From contig CAMPJV010000027.1 of NCBI GenBank assembly GCA_946886975.1, forward strand, positions 1 through 14,487: DNA of 14,487 nucleotides. The letters run 5' to 3'. Below the pieces are notes generated by a model. It saw only the letters and a list, made by a program, of their open reading frames with translations, was not told where the DNA came from and searched no databases. Positions within the stretch are counted from its first letter, which is position 1. Each line of letters opens with the position of its first letter. This stretch comes from an uncultured Taibaiella sp. (GTDB taxonomy: Bacteria > Bacteroidota > Bacteroidia > Chitinophagales > Chitinophagaceae). Below are positions 1 to 6,793 of this stretch, piece by piece. A program made the translations under genes and the position numbers.

Positions 1-1
1 G

Positions 2-316
2 TATGCGCATTCGCTGATGCATACTGTGATGGACAAGAAGGATTTTTGCATGGAGCTTATCCAGCCAAAGCTTATCAACTGGGATGCCGAACGTGTAGCC
101 CTCATTGACCTCCTGTTATTGCGAATGGGTGTATGCGAACTGCTTTACTTTCCGACGATACCCACCAAGGTTACGATAAACGAATATATAGAGGTAGCAA
201 AGCTGTACAGCACTCCCCAGAGCGGTCAGTTCGTAAATGGCGTTCTCGACAATATTCTGAAAGACCTGGAGCGGGAAGATAAAATACGTAAACAGGAACG
301 TACCCGTAAATCTTAA
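2..316 (+). CDS. nusB: Transcription antitermination factor NusB, C-terminal part (5' end outside window)
   Basis: The frame is open from the left edge of the window, so this is the C-terminal ~104 residues of a longer protein. NusB is an all-helical RNA-binding protein that pairs with NusE (S10) on boxA RNA and supports antitermination, chiefly of rRNA operons. The stretch LLLLRMGVCELLYFPTIPTK followed by VTINEYIEVAKLYSTP and SGQFVNGVLD is the typical NusB C-terminal core; the conserved SG-x-F-x-NG-x-LD signature is intact. A short basic tail (KQERTRKS) ends the protein. The DUF1573 gene begins 10 bases after the stop, so the two are probably co-transcribed with yajC and coaE. Bacteroidota NusB proteins are longer than the E. 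coli one, in line with the missing N-terminal part. The ATG at 17 is internal and not the true start. Confidence 0.9.
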   Translation, partial: YAHSLMHTVMDKKDFCMELIQPKLINWDAERVALIDLLLLRMGVCELLYFPTIPTKVTINEYIEVAKLYSTPQSGQFVNGVLDNILKDLEREDKIRKQERTRKS

Positions 317-321
317 TTTTG
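314..321 (+). promoter_or_regulatory. Possible -7 promoter element (TAATTTTG) before the DUF1573 gene
   Basis: TAATTTTG fits the Bacteroidota -7 consensus TAnnTTTG exactly and lies only 5 bases before the ATG at 327, overlapping the nusB stop codon. I see no TTG/TTTG -33 element at the expected spacing, so this may be chance in an AT-rich junction. If real, it would give a leaderless mRNA for the lipoprotein and the genes after it. Confidence 0.3.
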
Positions 322-326
322 CAGGA

Positions 327-797
327 ATGAGGAGAATTACTTTTCCATTAAGTATGTTATTTGTTTTTGCACTTGCATGCAATGAGCCCAATCAGGAGAA
401 AGAAAACAAGAACCTTCTGCCAACAGATCTCGTTACTAATCCGCGATCTGCGGCTGGTACGGACACGGCCGCCCTCAATTCTATGGCTACTATGGAATTT
501 AAAGACTCTGTAATGGACTTCGGGGCCATAGTGGATGGTGAGGTGGTTACCAAAGAATACGAGTTTAAGAACAATGGCAAATCTCCCCTGATTGTGAGCA
601 ATGCAAATGGATCCTGTGGCTGCACTGTTGCGGACTTTCCTCGTAAGCCGGTAGCACCGGGAGAATCCGGTGTCATAAAAGTTCAGTTCAACTCCGCCGG
701 GAAAGTAGGTCATCAGGAGAAAACTGTTTCGCTAACCACGAACTCAAAGAGAGGTGTACATATCCTTTATATCAAAGGTGATGTGAAGGCTAAATAA
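327..797 (+). CDS. DUF1573-domain lipoprotein
   Basis: 156 residues. The N-terminus is a lipoprotein signal: basic MRR, a hydrophobic run, then FALAC with the lipid-bearing Cys at residue 18, so the mature protein should be membrane-anchored outside the cytoplasm. A low-complexity linker (about 19-55) leads to one DUF1573 domain (about 57-154), an Ig/ASPM-like beta fold marked by DFG near 64-66, the SCGCT motif at 96-100 and the PVAPGESGVIKVQFNSAGK block at 108-126. Such proteins are very common in Bacteroidota; their molecular role is not established, and an adhesive or scaffold role is only a guess from the fold. It sits between nusB and yajC, an arrangement I recall as common in this phylum. 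Confidence 0.88.
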   Translation: MRRITFPLSMLFVFALACNEPNQEKENKNLLPTDLVTNPRSAAGTDTAALNSMATMEFKDSVMDFGAIVDGEVVTKEYEFKNNGKSPLIVSNANGSCGCTVADFPRKPVAPGESGVIKVQFNSAGKVGHQEKTVSLTTNSKRGVHILYIKGDVKAK

Positions 798-820
798 TCA
801 ATCAATAAATCAATAAAACA
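795..820 (+). repeat. Short AATC/AATAAATC imperfect repeat between DUF1573 gene and yajC
   Basis: The spacer between the two genes is made of repeated AATCAAT-type units (AATCAATCAATAAATCAATA). It is AT-rich and probably unstructured, which may help ribosome entry at yajC in an organism that makes little use of Shine-Dalgarno sites. It could equally be simple slippage sequence with no role. Confidence 0.4.
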
Positions 821-826
821 AGCATA

Positions 827-1183
827 ATGTTTCTAAATCTTCAGACAGTATTGTTTCAGGCCGGTGGACCAAGTCCTATGCCATCATTGTTCATCATGGT
901 AGGGATGATCGTGGTTATGTATTTCTTCATGATACGACCGCAGGCAAAACGTGCTAAAGAACAAAAGAAGTTTGCCGAGAGCATCAGCGCAGGCGAAAAG
1001 ATCATCACTACAGCAGGCATTCATGGTACAATTACTCGGGTAAATGAGGACGGAACCCTGCAATTAGAAGTAGGCCGCGGTAACTTCATGATCATTGAAC
1101 GTAGTGCTGTTTCAATGGAAATGACAGCTGCGTACCGCAAGAGAACCGATGCTGCCACAGCAGCCCCAGCTACGACTAAATAA
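827..1183 (+). CDS. yajC: Preprotein translocase accessory subunit YajC
   Basis: 118 residues with the standard YajC plan: a short N-terminus, one transmembrane helix at about 20-37 (PSLFIMVGMIVVMYFFM), the family hallmark IRPQAKRAKEQKKF directly after it, and a small soluble domain with the SISAGEKIITTAGIHGTITRV block at about 52-72. YajC associates with SecDF and SecYEG in the inner membrane and assists protein export. Length is normal for the family. The tail after residue 103 is low-complexity, Ala/Thr-rich. It starts 29 bases after the DUF1573 gene and ends 12 bases before coaE, so all are likely one transcript. In many Bacteroidota a YbbR-domain gene lies between yajC and coaE; none is present here. 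Confidence 0.93.
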   Translation: MFLNLQTVLFQAGGPSPMPSLFIMVGMIVVMYFFMIRPQAKRAKEQKKFAESISAGEKIITTAGIHGTITRVNEDGTLQLEVGRGNFMIIERSAVSMEMTAAYRKRTDAATAAPATTK

Positions 1184-1195
1184 AATATCCGGACA

Positions 1196-1801
1196 ATGCT
1201 GAAAGTAGGTATCACAGGAGGCATTGGATCAGGAAAATCTACGGTATGCCAGGTGTTCGAAACACTTGGCATACCGGTGTTTTATGCAGATACTGCAGCC
1301 AGGTACCTCATGGAACACGATGCTGTGCTGATCGACAACATAAAGCAGCTATTCGGGAAAGACATATACAGTAATGGCGTTCTCCGGCGGGACAAGATAG
1401 CCGCTATAGTTTTCAAGGATCCTTCTGTCCTGGGAAAGCTCAACTCGATAGTTCATCCGGCAACGATCAAATACGGCAACGAGTGGATGCAAAGCCAGAC
1501 AACTCTTTATGCAATAAAAGAAGCAGCTATTTTCTTCGAGAGCGGCAGCAACAAAGGGATGGACATAATGATAGGTGTCTACGCCCCAGAGCAGTTAAGA
1601 ATACTCCGCGTTATGTCGCGCGACCATGTGACGCAGGAAAAGATTATTGAACGCATGTCCCGTCAGATGAATGAAGAGGACAAAATGAGGCTTTGTGACC
1701 ATGTCATTACAAACGATGATGTCACTGCGGTCATTCCCCAGGTGCTGTCCATCCATACCGAACTCCAGCGAAGGACCCTGAATACCGAATCTGCAAAATA
1801 A
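1196..1801 (+). CDS. coaE: Dephospho-CoA kinase
   Basis: 201 residues, the usual CoaE length. The enzyme phosphorylates the 3'-OH of the ribose of dephospho-CoA with ATP, the last step of coenzyme A synthesis, in the cytosol. The P-loop GGIGSGKST is at residues 8-16; YADTAAR at 30-36 holds the conserved Asp-32 of the substrate site; HP at 87-88 and the AIFFESG strand at 111-117 fit the family; the lid region has RMSRQM at 153-158 and the closing CDHVITND at 167-174. All key residues are present. It is the last gene of the run that begins with nusB, and its stop codon touches the terminator hairpin. Confidence 0.95.
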   Translation: MLKVGITGGIGSGKSTVCQVFETLGIPVFYADTAARYLMEHDAVLIDNIKQLFGKDIYSNGVLRRDKIAAIVFKDPSVLGKLNSIVHPATIKYGNEWMQSQTTLYAIKEAAIFFESGSNKGMDIMIGVYAPEQLRILRVMSRDHVTQEKIIERMSRQMNEEDKMRLCDHVITNDDVTAVIPQVLSIHTELQRRTLNTESAK

Positions 1802-1828
1802 AAGAGCCACTACATCGTAGCGGCTCTT
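1802..1828. terminator. Bidirectional intrinsic terminator between coaE and the DksA-like gene
   Basis: AAGAGCC at 1802-1808 and CTAC at 1810-1813 pair with GTAG at 1817-1820 and GGCTCTT at 1822-1828, with a single A·C mismatch and an ATC loop. On the + strand it is followed by ATATTTTATCTT; on the - strand by TTTATTTTG. The two genes converge here, so one hairpin can end transcripts from both sides. Confidence 0.85.
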
Positions 1829-1840
1829 ATATTTTATCTT

Positions 1841-1880
1841 CTAAGTACCAAGTACTAAATCTAAGTACCAAATACTAACT
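1841..1880. repeat. Two 20-bp tandem repeats (AAGTACCAAGTACT type)
   Basis: CTAAGTACCAAGTACTAAAT at 1841-1860 is followed at once by a second copy differing at two of 20 bases. The first unit contains the small inverted repeat AGTAC-CAA-GTACT (1844-1856); the second keeps it with one mismatch. The second copy runs into the stop codon of the DksA-like gene. Its place just outside a terminator between converging genes suggests an intergenic repeat family rather than a promoter. Confidence 0.6.
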
Positions 1881-3165
1881 ACTTATTACTCATCGTCTTC
1901 TTAGCTTCAATGCTGAGCGTAGCATGTGGCACCGCGCGCAGACGAGCCTTATCGATAAGTTTACCGGTAACACGGCAAATACCATAAGTCTTGTTCTCGA
2001 TACGCATAAGCGCTTTCTCAAGATGGTTGATGAACTGGATTTGGCGGCTGGCAAGCTGAGCTAATTGCTCGCGCTCCATTGCACCGCTACCATCTTCCAT
2101 GTTCATATAACGGTTCTCAGTGTCTTCTGTTCCCGCTTCGTCCTTTCGGGTTATCAATCCCTGCAGATAGCTTAGTTCTTTACGTGCTGCTTCAAGGCGA
2201 CCTGCTATCAATTCTTTAAATTCGTTCAGTTCCTCATCGCTGTAGCGATACACTGGTCCTTGGTTTTCCACTGGCTGATCTAGTATTGAGCGTGTATAAT
2301 CTGGTTGGTAATTAATCATTGTCTTTCCCGCATCGTCACCCTTTTTCCCTTTGGTATCAAGGCGGCGATGGGCTATTATTACGTTAGGCTTCTTTTCCTC
2401 ACGGACAGCAGAACGTGTGATAGTTGGTCTTATTGCCGGGCTCGGTACTGTAGACCCTGCCTTTACAGGCCTTTGAGCCTCAGCAATCTTGGCCCTCAAA
2501 GCGGCGGAATGAGCCTTTACGGGAACCTTCTTCGCTTTGGCCACTTTTGCCGGCTTCTCTGGTTTCACAGGTAAGGCCTTCTTTACAGGTTCAGCAGCTT
2601 TTACTGCAGCCGGAGCTGGCTTCTTTGCAGCTGGTGCAGGTTTAGCTGCTGGCTTCTTGGCAACCGGAGCAGCTTTTTTGGCTACTGGAGCTGGCTTAAC
2701 GGCCGCTTTCTTGGCGACCGGCGCTGCTTTCTTTGCAGGAGCAGCTTTCTTTGCAGGCGTAACTTTCGTCGGAACAGTCTTACTTGTCTTCTTATTCACA
2801 GGCTTTTGTTTTTTTAACTCAACTTTCTTTACCGGCGCTGTCTTTTTTGCCGGGGCCGCCTTCTTTACCGATGCTGCTTTTTTCGCCGGCTTTACCGACT
2901 TTACTACTCTTGCAGGAGCAGATTTCTTAGCCGGGGCCGCTTTCTTAGCTGGAGCTGACTTCTTAACAGGAGCAGCTTTTTTGACAGGCTTAGCTGGGGC
3001 TGCCTTCTTCTTTACTGGGGCAGCGGCTTTCTTTATAGGTTTTGCAGGAGCTTTTTTAGCACCCTTGTTAGCTACAGGCTTTGCGGCAGTCGCTTTCTTA
3101 GCGGCTGGTTTAGAAGCCTTTGTGTTCTTTGTAGCTTTTGCAGCCGGTTTCTTTTGAATGGCCAT
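1879..3165 (-). CDS. DksA/TraR-like protein with long Lys/Ala/Pro-rich N-terminal arm
   Basis: 428 residues. Residues 1 to about 215 are almost only Lys, Ala, Pro and Val in repeats of the KKAAPAKK kind, like histone H1 tails or AlgP, and should be disordered and strongly positive. A linker follows (about 216-305), then a DksA/TraR-type domain (306-428): a coiled coil (YSDEELNEFKELI onward, second helix from about 362) and a zinc-finger-like end. The family's four Cys are mostly gone: only Cys-397 remains, with Thr-400, Ser-418 and Ala-421 in the other three places, so zinc binding in the usual way is unlikely. DksA relatives bind RNA polymerase through the secondary channel; whether this one does is open, and the arm suggests nucleic acid binding. 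It starts 4 bases after ileS, so the two are co-transcribed. Confidence 0.87.
   Translation of the reverse strand: MAIQKKPAAKATKNTKASKPAAKKATAAKPVANKGAKKAPAKPIKKAAAPVKKKAAPAKPVKKAAPVKKSAPAKKAAPAKKSAPARVVKSVKPAKKAASVKKAAPAKKTAPVKKVELKKQKPVNKKTSKTVPTKVTPAKKAAPAKKAAPVAKKAAVKPAPVAKKAAPVAKKPAAKPAPAAKKPAPAAVKAAEPVKKALPVKPEKPAKVAKAKKVPVKAHSAALRAKIAEAQRPVKAGSTVPSPAIRPTITRSAVREEKKPNVIIAHRRLDTKGKKGDDAGKTMINYQPDYTRSILDQPVENQGPVYRYSDEELNEFKELIAGRLEAARKELSYLQGLITRKDEAGTEDTENRYMNMEDGSGAMEREQLAQLASRQIQFINHLEKALMRIENKTYGICRVTGKLIDKARLRAVPHATLSIEAKKTMSNK
2520..3153 (-). repeat. Repetitive DNA coding for KKAAPAKK-type units
   Basis: This is the part of the DksA-like gene that encodes its Lys/Ala/Pro arm. On the + strand it shows dozens of imperfect copies of GCTTTCTT/GGAGCAGC-like words. 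The codons used for the repeated residues vary, so the tract is old or under selection rather than a fresh expansion. Such tracts tend to change length by slippage or recombination, so copy number may differ between strains. Confidence 0.75.
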
Positions 3166-3169
3166 GGCT

Positions 3170-6100
3170 CTATGTATTTTTAGATATTAACACTTTTAAC
3201 GTTGCCTCATTGACCTCTATCTCAGTTCCGTTCTGTACATGCGGCACTATCTGTATATCATCTGCCAAAATCTCAGCGCAAATATAATCGCTAAAATTTA
3301 TTATTGCAGACTTTAATGGTTCATAATCTTCGATCTTAACTGCTATTCGATCAGTGACTTCCAACCCGGTTTCCTTCCTGATTCTCTGGATCCGGTTCAC
3401 TATTTCACGGGCGTTGCCCTCGTCCTGCAGTTCTGGTGTTACAGTAATATCCAGAGCCACCGTCAGGTTGTCCTTATTGGCCACTGACCAGCCTGGTATA
3501 TCTTCTGCAATGATCTCCACGTCTCCAAAATTGATTTCAATGGTGTCGCCGTCTACGGCTAAACTGTAAGTCTTGTTTCGTTCTAAAGTGCTGATATCAT
3601 TCTGGCTCATCTGGGTAATGGCGGCAGCTACTGCCTTCATCTTCGTACCCATCCGAGCGCCTAAAGCCTTAAAATTCGGTTTAAGTTTCTTCTTTATAAA
3701 TCCCTCTGTATCAACAAGGTATTCAAATGCCTTCACATTTACCTCATTTTTTACGAGGCTTTCTATCCTCTGTATTTGCTCTTTCATGTGCTTGTCCAAG
3801 ACGGGGACAAGTATCTTTTGCAAGGGCTGACGCACCTTAATGTTCACCTTCTTCCTGATAGATAACACCAGGGACGAGATGTCTTGTGCCAGCTGCATAC
3901 GTTCCTCAAGCTCATTATCTATAATGTCTTCGTCCGCTACCGGGTAGTCACACAGGTGAACTGATTGGAACTCAATACGCTTTGTCACTACGTTCAGGTT
4001 CCTGTAGAGCCAGTCGGCAAAGAACGGTGCTATGGGAGCCATGAGTCTTGCCATGGTTTCCAGGCACTCGTATAAGGTTTGATAGGCGCAGATCTTATCG
4101 TGCTCATACTCTCCTTTCCAAAACCGGCGGCGGCAGAGCCTTACGTACCAGTTACTTAACTGCTCGTCCAGGAAGTATTCCATTGCGCGGCCGGCCTGAG
4201 TAGGCTCGTAATCATCCATATAGCCTACCACATCCTTTACAAGTGTGTTTAAGGCAGAGATGATCCACTGGTCTATTTCGGGTCTCTGGTGGACGGGTAT
4301 ATACCTTTCCTTGAAGCTGAAGCTGTCTACATTGGCATATAGGGCAAAGAACTGGTAGGTGTTGTACAATGTGCCAAAGTACTTCCGTTGAACCTCTTTA
4401 ATGCCTTCAGTATCAAACTTTAAACTGTCCCAAGGCGATGCGTTCGTTATCAGGTACCACCGTGTCGCATCAGCGCTATACTTCTCTATTGTTTCAAATG
4501 GATCAACTACGTTGCCGATCCGCTTGCTCATCTTATTACCATTCTTGTCAAGCACCAGTCCATTGGAGACGACGGTCTTGTAAGCTACACTGTCGAACAG
4601 CATGACTCCCAAAGCATGCAGCGTGTAGAACCATCCTCTTGTCTGATCTACTCCTTCAGCTATGAAGTTTGCAGGGAAGTTATGCTTCAGCTCGGTTTTC
4701 GGGTGGGCACTAAATGGGTAGTGCAGTTGTGCATAGGGCATGGCCCCGGAATCAAACCACACGTCCACAAGGTCCGGCTCCCGGTACATCGCCTTTCCAC
4801 GGCTGTCCACGAGAATGATCTGATCAACCTGGGGTTTGTGCAGGTCGAGCTTACCCTCGAGGGCTGTGTATTTATCGAAGTGGGTTATTCCGAACTTGTT
4901 AGTAATGTTGGCGATCTTGTTTATGTTCACCACTCCACCCTGCCATTCTTCTATCACCTCAAGGAGCTGGTTCATATCCAGCTTCTTATTGGCCTTCTTT
5001 ACTTCTTCAAGCAGCTCATCTATGCTTCCTACGCACTTAGTTTCGGCGCCATCTTCGCTCACCCATACAGGTAAAGGTGTGCCCCAGAACCTGGAACGGC
5101 TGAGGTTCCAGTCGACCATATTCTCCAGCCAGTTGCCGAATCTGCCTTCTCCTGTAGCCTTAGGCTTCCAGTTAATGGTCTTGTTAAGTTCAATCATCCT
5201 GTCCTTCACCGCTGTGGTTCTTATGAACCATGCGTCCAGAGGATAGTATATAATAGGCTTATCCGTACGCCAGCAGTGCGGGTACGTGTGTTCATATTTC
5301 TCTACTTTAAAGGCCTTCCCGTCCAGTTTTAGCTTTACAGCTATATCTACATCTACATCCTTCCAGTCCGGATCACTCTTATAGTTCTTTACGAAGCGGT
5401 GCGAAAACTCACCTGTATACTCGTTGAACTTCCCTTCCTTATCAACCATGGTAAGTATACCGAGGTTGTGCTTCTTGCCCGTCTTAAAGTCATCCGCACC
5501 GAACGCGGGAGCTGTATGCACGATACCCGTACCGTCCTCAGTAGTGACGAAGTCTCCGGTTACTACTCTCCAGGGGTCTCCTCCTGCTACTTCACGGGTA
5601 TTGCCATCGAAGGAAAGTAGCTGCTCATATCGAATTCCCTCCAGGTCCTTGCCTTTGAACTCAGCTATAACCTGCCATGGCAACAGCTTGGTCTCGGCAG
5701 AATAGGCTGAGAAGTCAGCATTTTCACCTTCTGGTTTAAAGTATTTACCTACCAACAGCTTAGCGAGTATCACATTTGCCGGCTGGTGAGTATATGGATT
5801 AAAGGTCTTTACTAATACGTAATCTATTTCCGGCCCAACTGTCAGTCCGCAATTTGACGGCAGCGTCCAGGGTGTTGTCGTCCAGGCCAGGAAGTGCACA
5901 GAAGCCCCATCCCAACCTTCCCCCAAAGGGAAGGAGGTGTTTGTCCAGGCTTGCGTTGCCTTTTCCAGCAGTTGGGTTGCCAAGCCTTCGCCATTCAGCA
6001 TGCGGAACATGGCTACCACTGTAGTATCCTTTACGTCCTTATAGGTGCCAGGCTGGTTGAGCTCATGGGAGCTGAGGCCGGTACCTGCGGCTGGTGAATA

Positions 6101-6646
6101 AGGCTGAATGGATACACTCTTATATAAGTAGCCCTTCTCATGGAGCTGCTTCAGCGCCCACCATAGGGTTTCTATGTATTTGTTATCGAAGGTGATGTAT
6201 GGGTCGCTCATGTCTACCCAATAGCCCATCTTCTTCGTGATGTCTTCCCACTTGTCCTTGTACCGCATTACTACTTCGCGGCACTTCTTGTTGTATTCTT
6301 CTACCGTGATCTTTACGCCTATATCTTCCTTAGTGATGCCTAGTTCCTTCTCGACGCCAAGCTCTACAGGCAACCCGTGGGTATCCCAGCCGGCTTTACG
6401 CTTCACCTGGTAGCCCTGCATGGTCTTATAGCGGCAAACAAGGTCTTTTAGCGTACGTGAAATAACATGGTGAATACCAGGCATGCCGTTAGCGCTGGGC
6501 GGGCCTTCGTAAAAAACGAACGGCTCACTTCCCTCACGCTGGTCAACGCTCTTCTCAAAAGTCTTCTCTTCCTCCCATTTTTGCAGGTATTCCTGCTCTA
6601 TGAAAGGTAGACTTAACTGCCTGGATTCCTGATATTTAACCGACAT
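3170..6646 (-). CDS. ileS: Isoleucyl-tRNA synthetase, type 2 (IleRS2)
   Basis: 1158 residues; charges tRNA-Ile with isoleucine in the cytosol. The length, the ATP-site sequence EGPPSANGMPGIHH (47-60) and a C-terminal region of the DUF5915 kind fit the eukaryote-like type 2, which is intrinsically mupirocin-resistant. The class I HxGH signature is replaced by GIHH at 57-60. KMSKR is intact at 705-709. The CP1 editing domain keeps WTTTPWTLPSN (255-265) and DGTGIVHTAPAFGADD (371-386) with the conserved Asp, so proofreading is expected. Residues about 217-250 form a Gly-rich insert, part of which (236-249) comes from a palindromic repeat. Start ATG at 6646 is supported by the family N-terminus and by a TAnnTTTG element 30 bases upstream. 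The DksA-like gene follows after 4 bases. Confidence 0.97.
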   Translation of the reverse strand: MSVKYQESRQLSLPFIEQEYLQKWEEEKTFEKSVDQREGSEPFVFYEGPPSANGMPGIHHVISRTLKDLVCRYKTMQGYQVKRKAGWDTHGLPVELGVEKELGITKEDIGVKITVEEYNKKCREVVMRYKDKWEDITKKMGYWVDMSDPYITFDNKYIETLWWALKQLHEKGYLYKSVSIQPYSPAAGTGLSSHELNQPGTYKDVKDTTVVAMFRMLNGEGLATQLLEKATQAWTNTSFPLGEGWDGASVHFLAWTTTPWTLPSNCGLTVGPEIDYVLVKTFNPYTHQPANVILAKLLVGKYFKPEGENADFSAYSAETKLLPWQVIAEFKGKDLEGIRYEQLLSFDGNTREVAGGDPWRVVTGDFVTTEDGTGIVHTAPAFGADDFKTGKKHNLGILTMVDKEGKFNEYTGEFSHRFVKNYKSDPDWKDVDVDIAVKLKLDGKAFKVEKYEHTYPHCWRTDKPIIYYPLDAWFIRTTAVKDRMIELNKTINWKPKATGEGRFGNWLENMVDWNLSRSRFWGTPLPVWVSEDGAETKCVGSIDELLEEVKKANKKLDMNQLLEVIEEWQGGVVNINKIANITNKFGITHFDKYTALEGKLDLHKPQVDQIILVDSRGKAMYREPDLVDVWFDSGAMPYAQLHYPFSAHPKTELKHNFPANFIAEGVDQTRGWFYTLHALGVMLFDSVAYKTVVSNGLVLDKNGNKMSKRIGNVVDPFETIEKYSADATRWYLITNASPWDSLKFDTEGIKEVQRKYFGTLYNTYQFFALYANVDSFSFKERYIPVHQRPEIDQWIISALNTLVKDVVGYMDDYEPTQAGRAMEYFLDEQLSNWYVRLCRRRFWKGEYEHDKICAYQTLYECLETMARLMAPIAPFFADWLYRNLNVVTKRIEFQSVHLCDYPVADEDIIDNELEERMQLAQDISSLVLSIRKKVNIKVRQPLQKILVPVLDKHMKEQIQRIESLVKNEVNVKAFEYLVDTEGFIKKKLKPNFKALGARMGTKMKAVAAAITQMSQNDISTLERNKTYSLAVDGDTIEINFGDVEIIAEDIPGWSVANKDNLTVALDITVTPELQDEGNAREIVNRIQRIRKETGLEVTDRIAVKIEDYEPLKSAIINFSDYICAEILADDIQIVPHVQNGTEIEVNEATLKVLISKNT
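5900..5941. repeat. Palindromic repeat element inside ileS
   Basis: The + strand reads CCTTCCC (5916-5922), loop CCAAA, GGGAAGG (5928-5934): a perfect 7-bp stem flanked by GCCCCATCCCAA on one side and AGGTGTTTG on the other. It resembles a short interspersed repeat I recall from intergenic regions of Bacteroidota genomes. Here it is in frame and codes for NTSFPLGEGWDGAS (residues 236-249) in a variable loop before the editing motif. Assignment to a repeat family is from memory and needs a genome search. Confidence 0.5.
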
Positions 6647-6676
6647 GGACTACGCCCTAATCTAAAAATAAGGGTG

Positions 6677-6684
6677 CAAAGGTA
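6677..6684 (-). promoter_or_regulatory. Promoter -7 element for ileS and the DksA-like gene (TACCTTTG)
   Basis: On the - strand TACCTTTG matches the Bacteroidota -7 consensus TAnnTTTG exactly, 30 bases before the ileS ATG, in an AT-rich stretch. Transcription would start near 6670 and give a leader of about 25 bases. No clear TTTG -33 element is seen at the usual 19-base spacing. Confidence 0.6.
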
Positions 6685-6793
6685 CTGAAATATATTAGAT
6701 TAATTGGGGGTTAGACTATGTTAAAACCCTTTGGGGATAAGCTGTGAATAGGCAATCGCATGAACTGCAGGCCAATAGAATACGCCTGGATTT

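Noticed and set aside
2520..3153. CRISPR-like regular repeats
   Set aside because: Units vary in length and sequence, lie inside a coding frame and have no unique spacers.
2537..3157. 206-residue + strand frame rich in AAFFAG repeats, resembling a membrane protein
   Set aside because: It is the exact antisense of the Lys/Ala/Pro repeat tract of the DksA-like gene; the hydrophobic repeats are a by-product of AAG/GCA codons read backwards.
4616..5246. Two + strand frames of 136-152 residues inside ileS
   Set aside because: Antisense shadows of a well-conserved essential gene, with no similarity of their own.
6769..6790. CAGGC/GCCTG hairpin after miaE as a terminator
   Set aside because: The stem is only 5 bp with a long loop and no T-run on the - strand after it.
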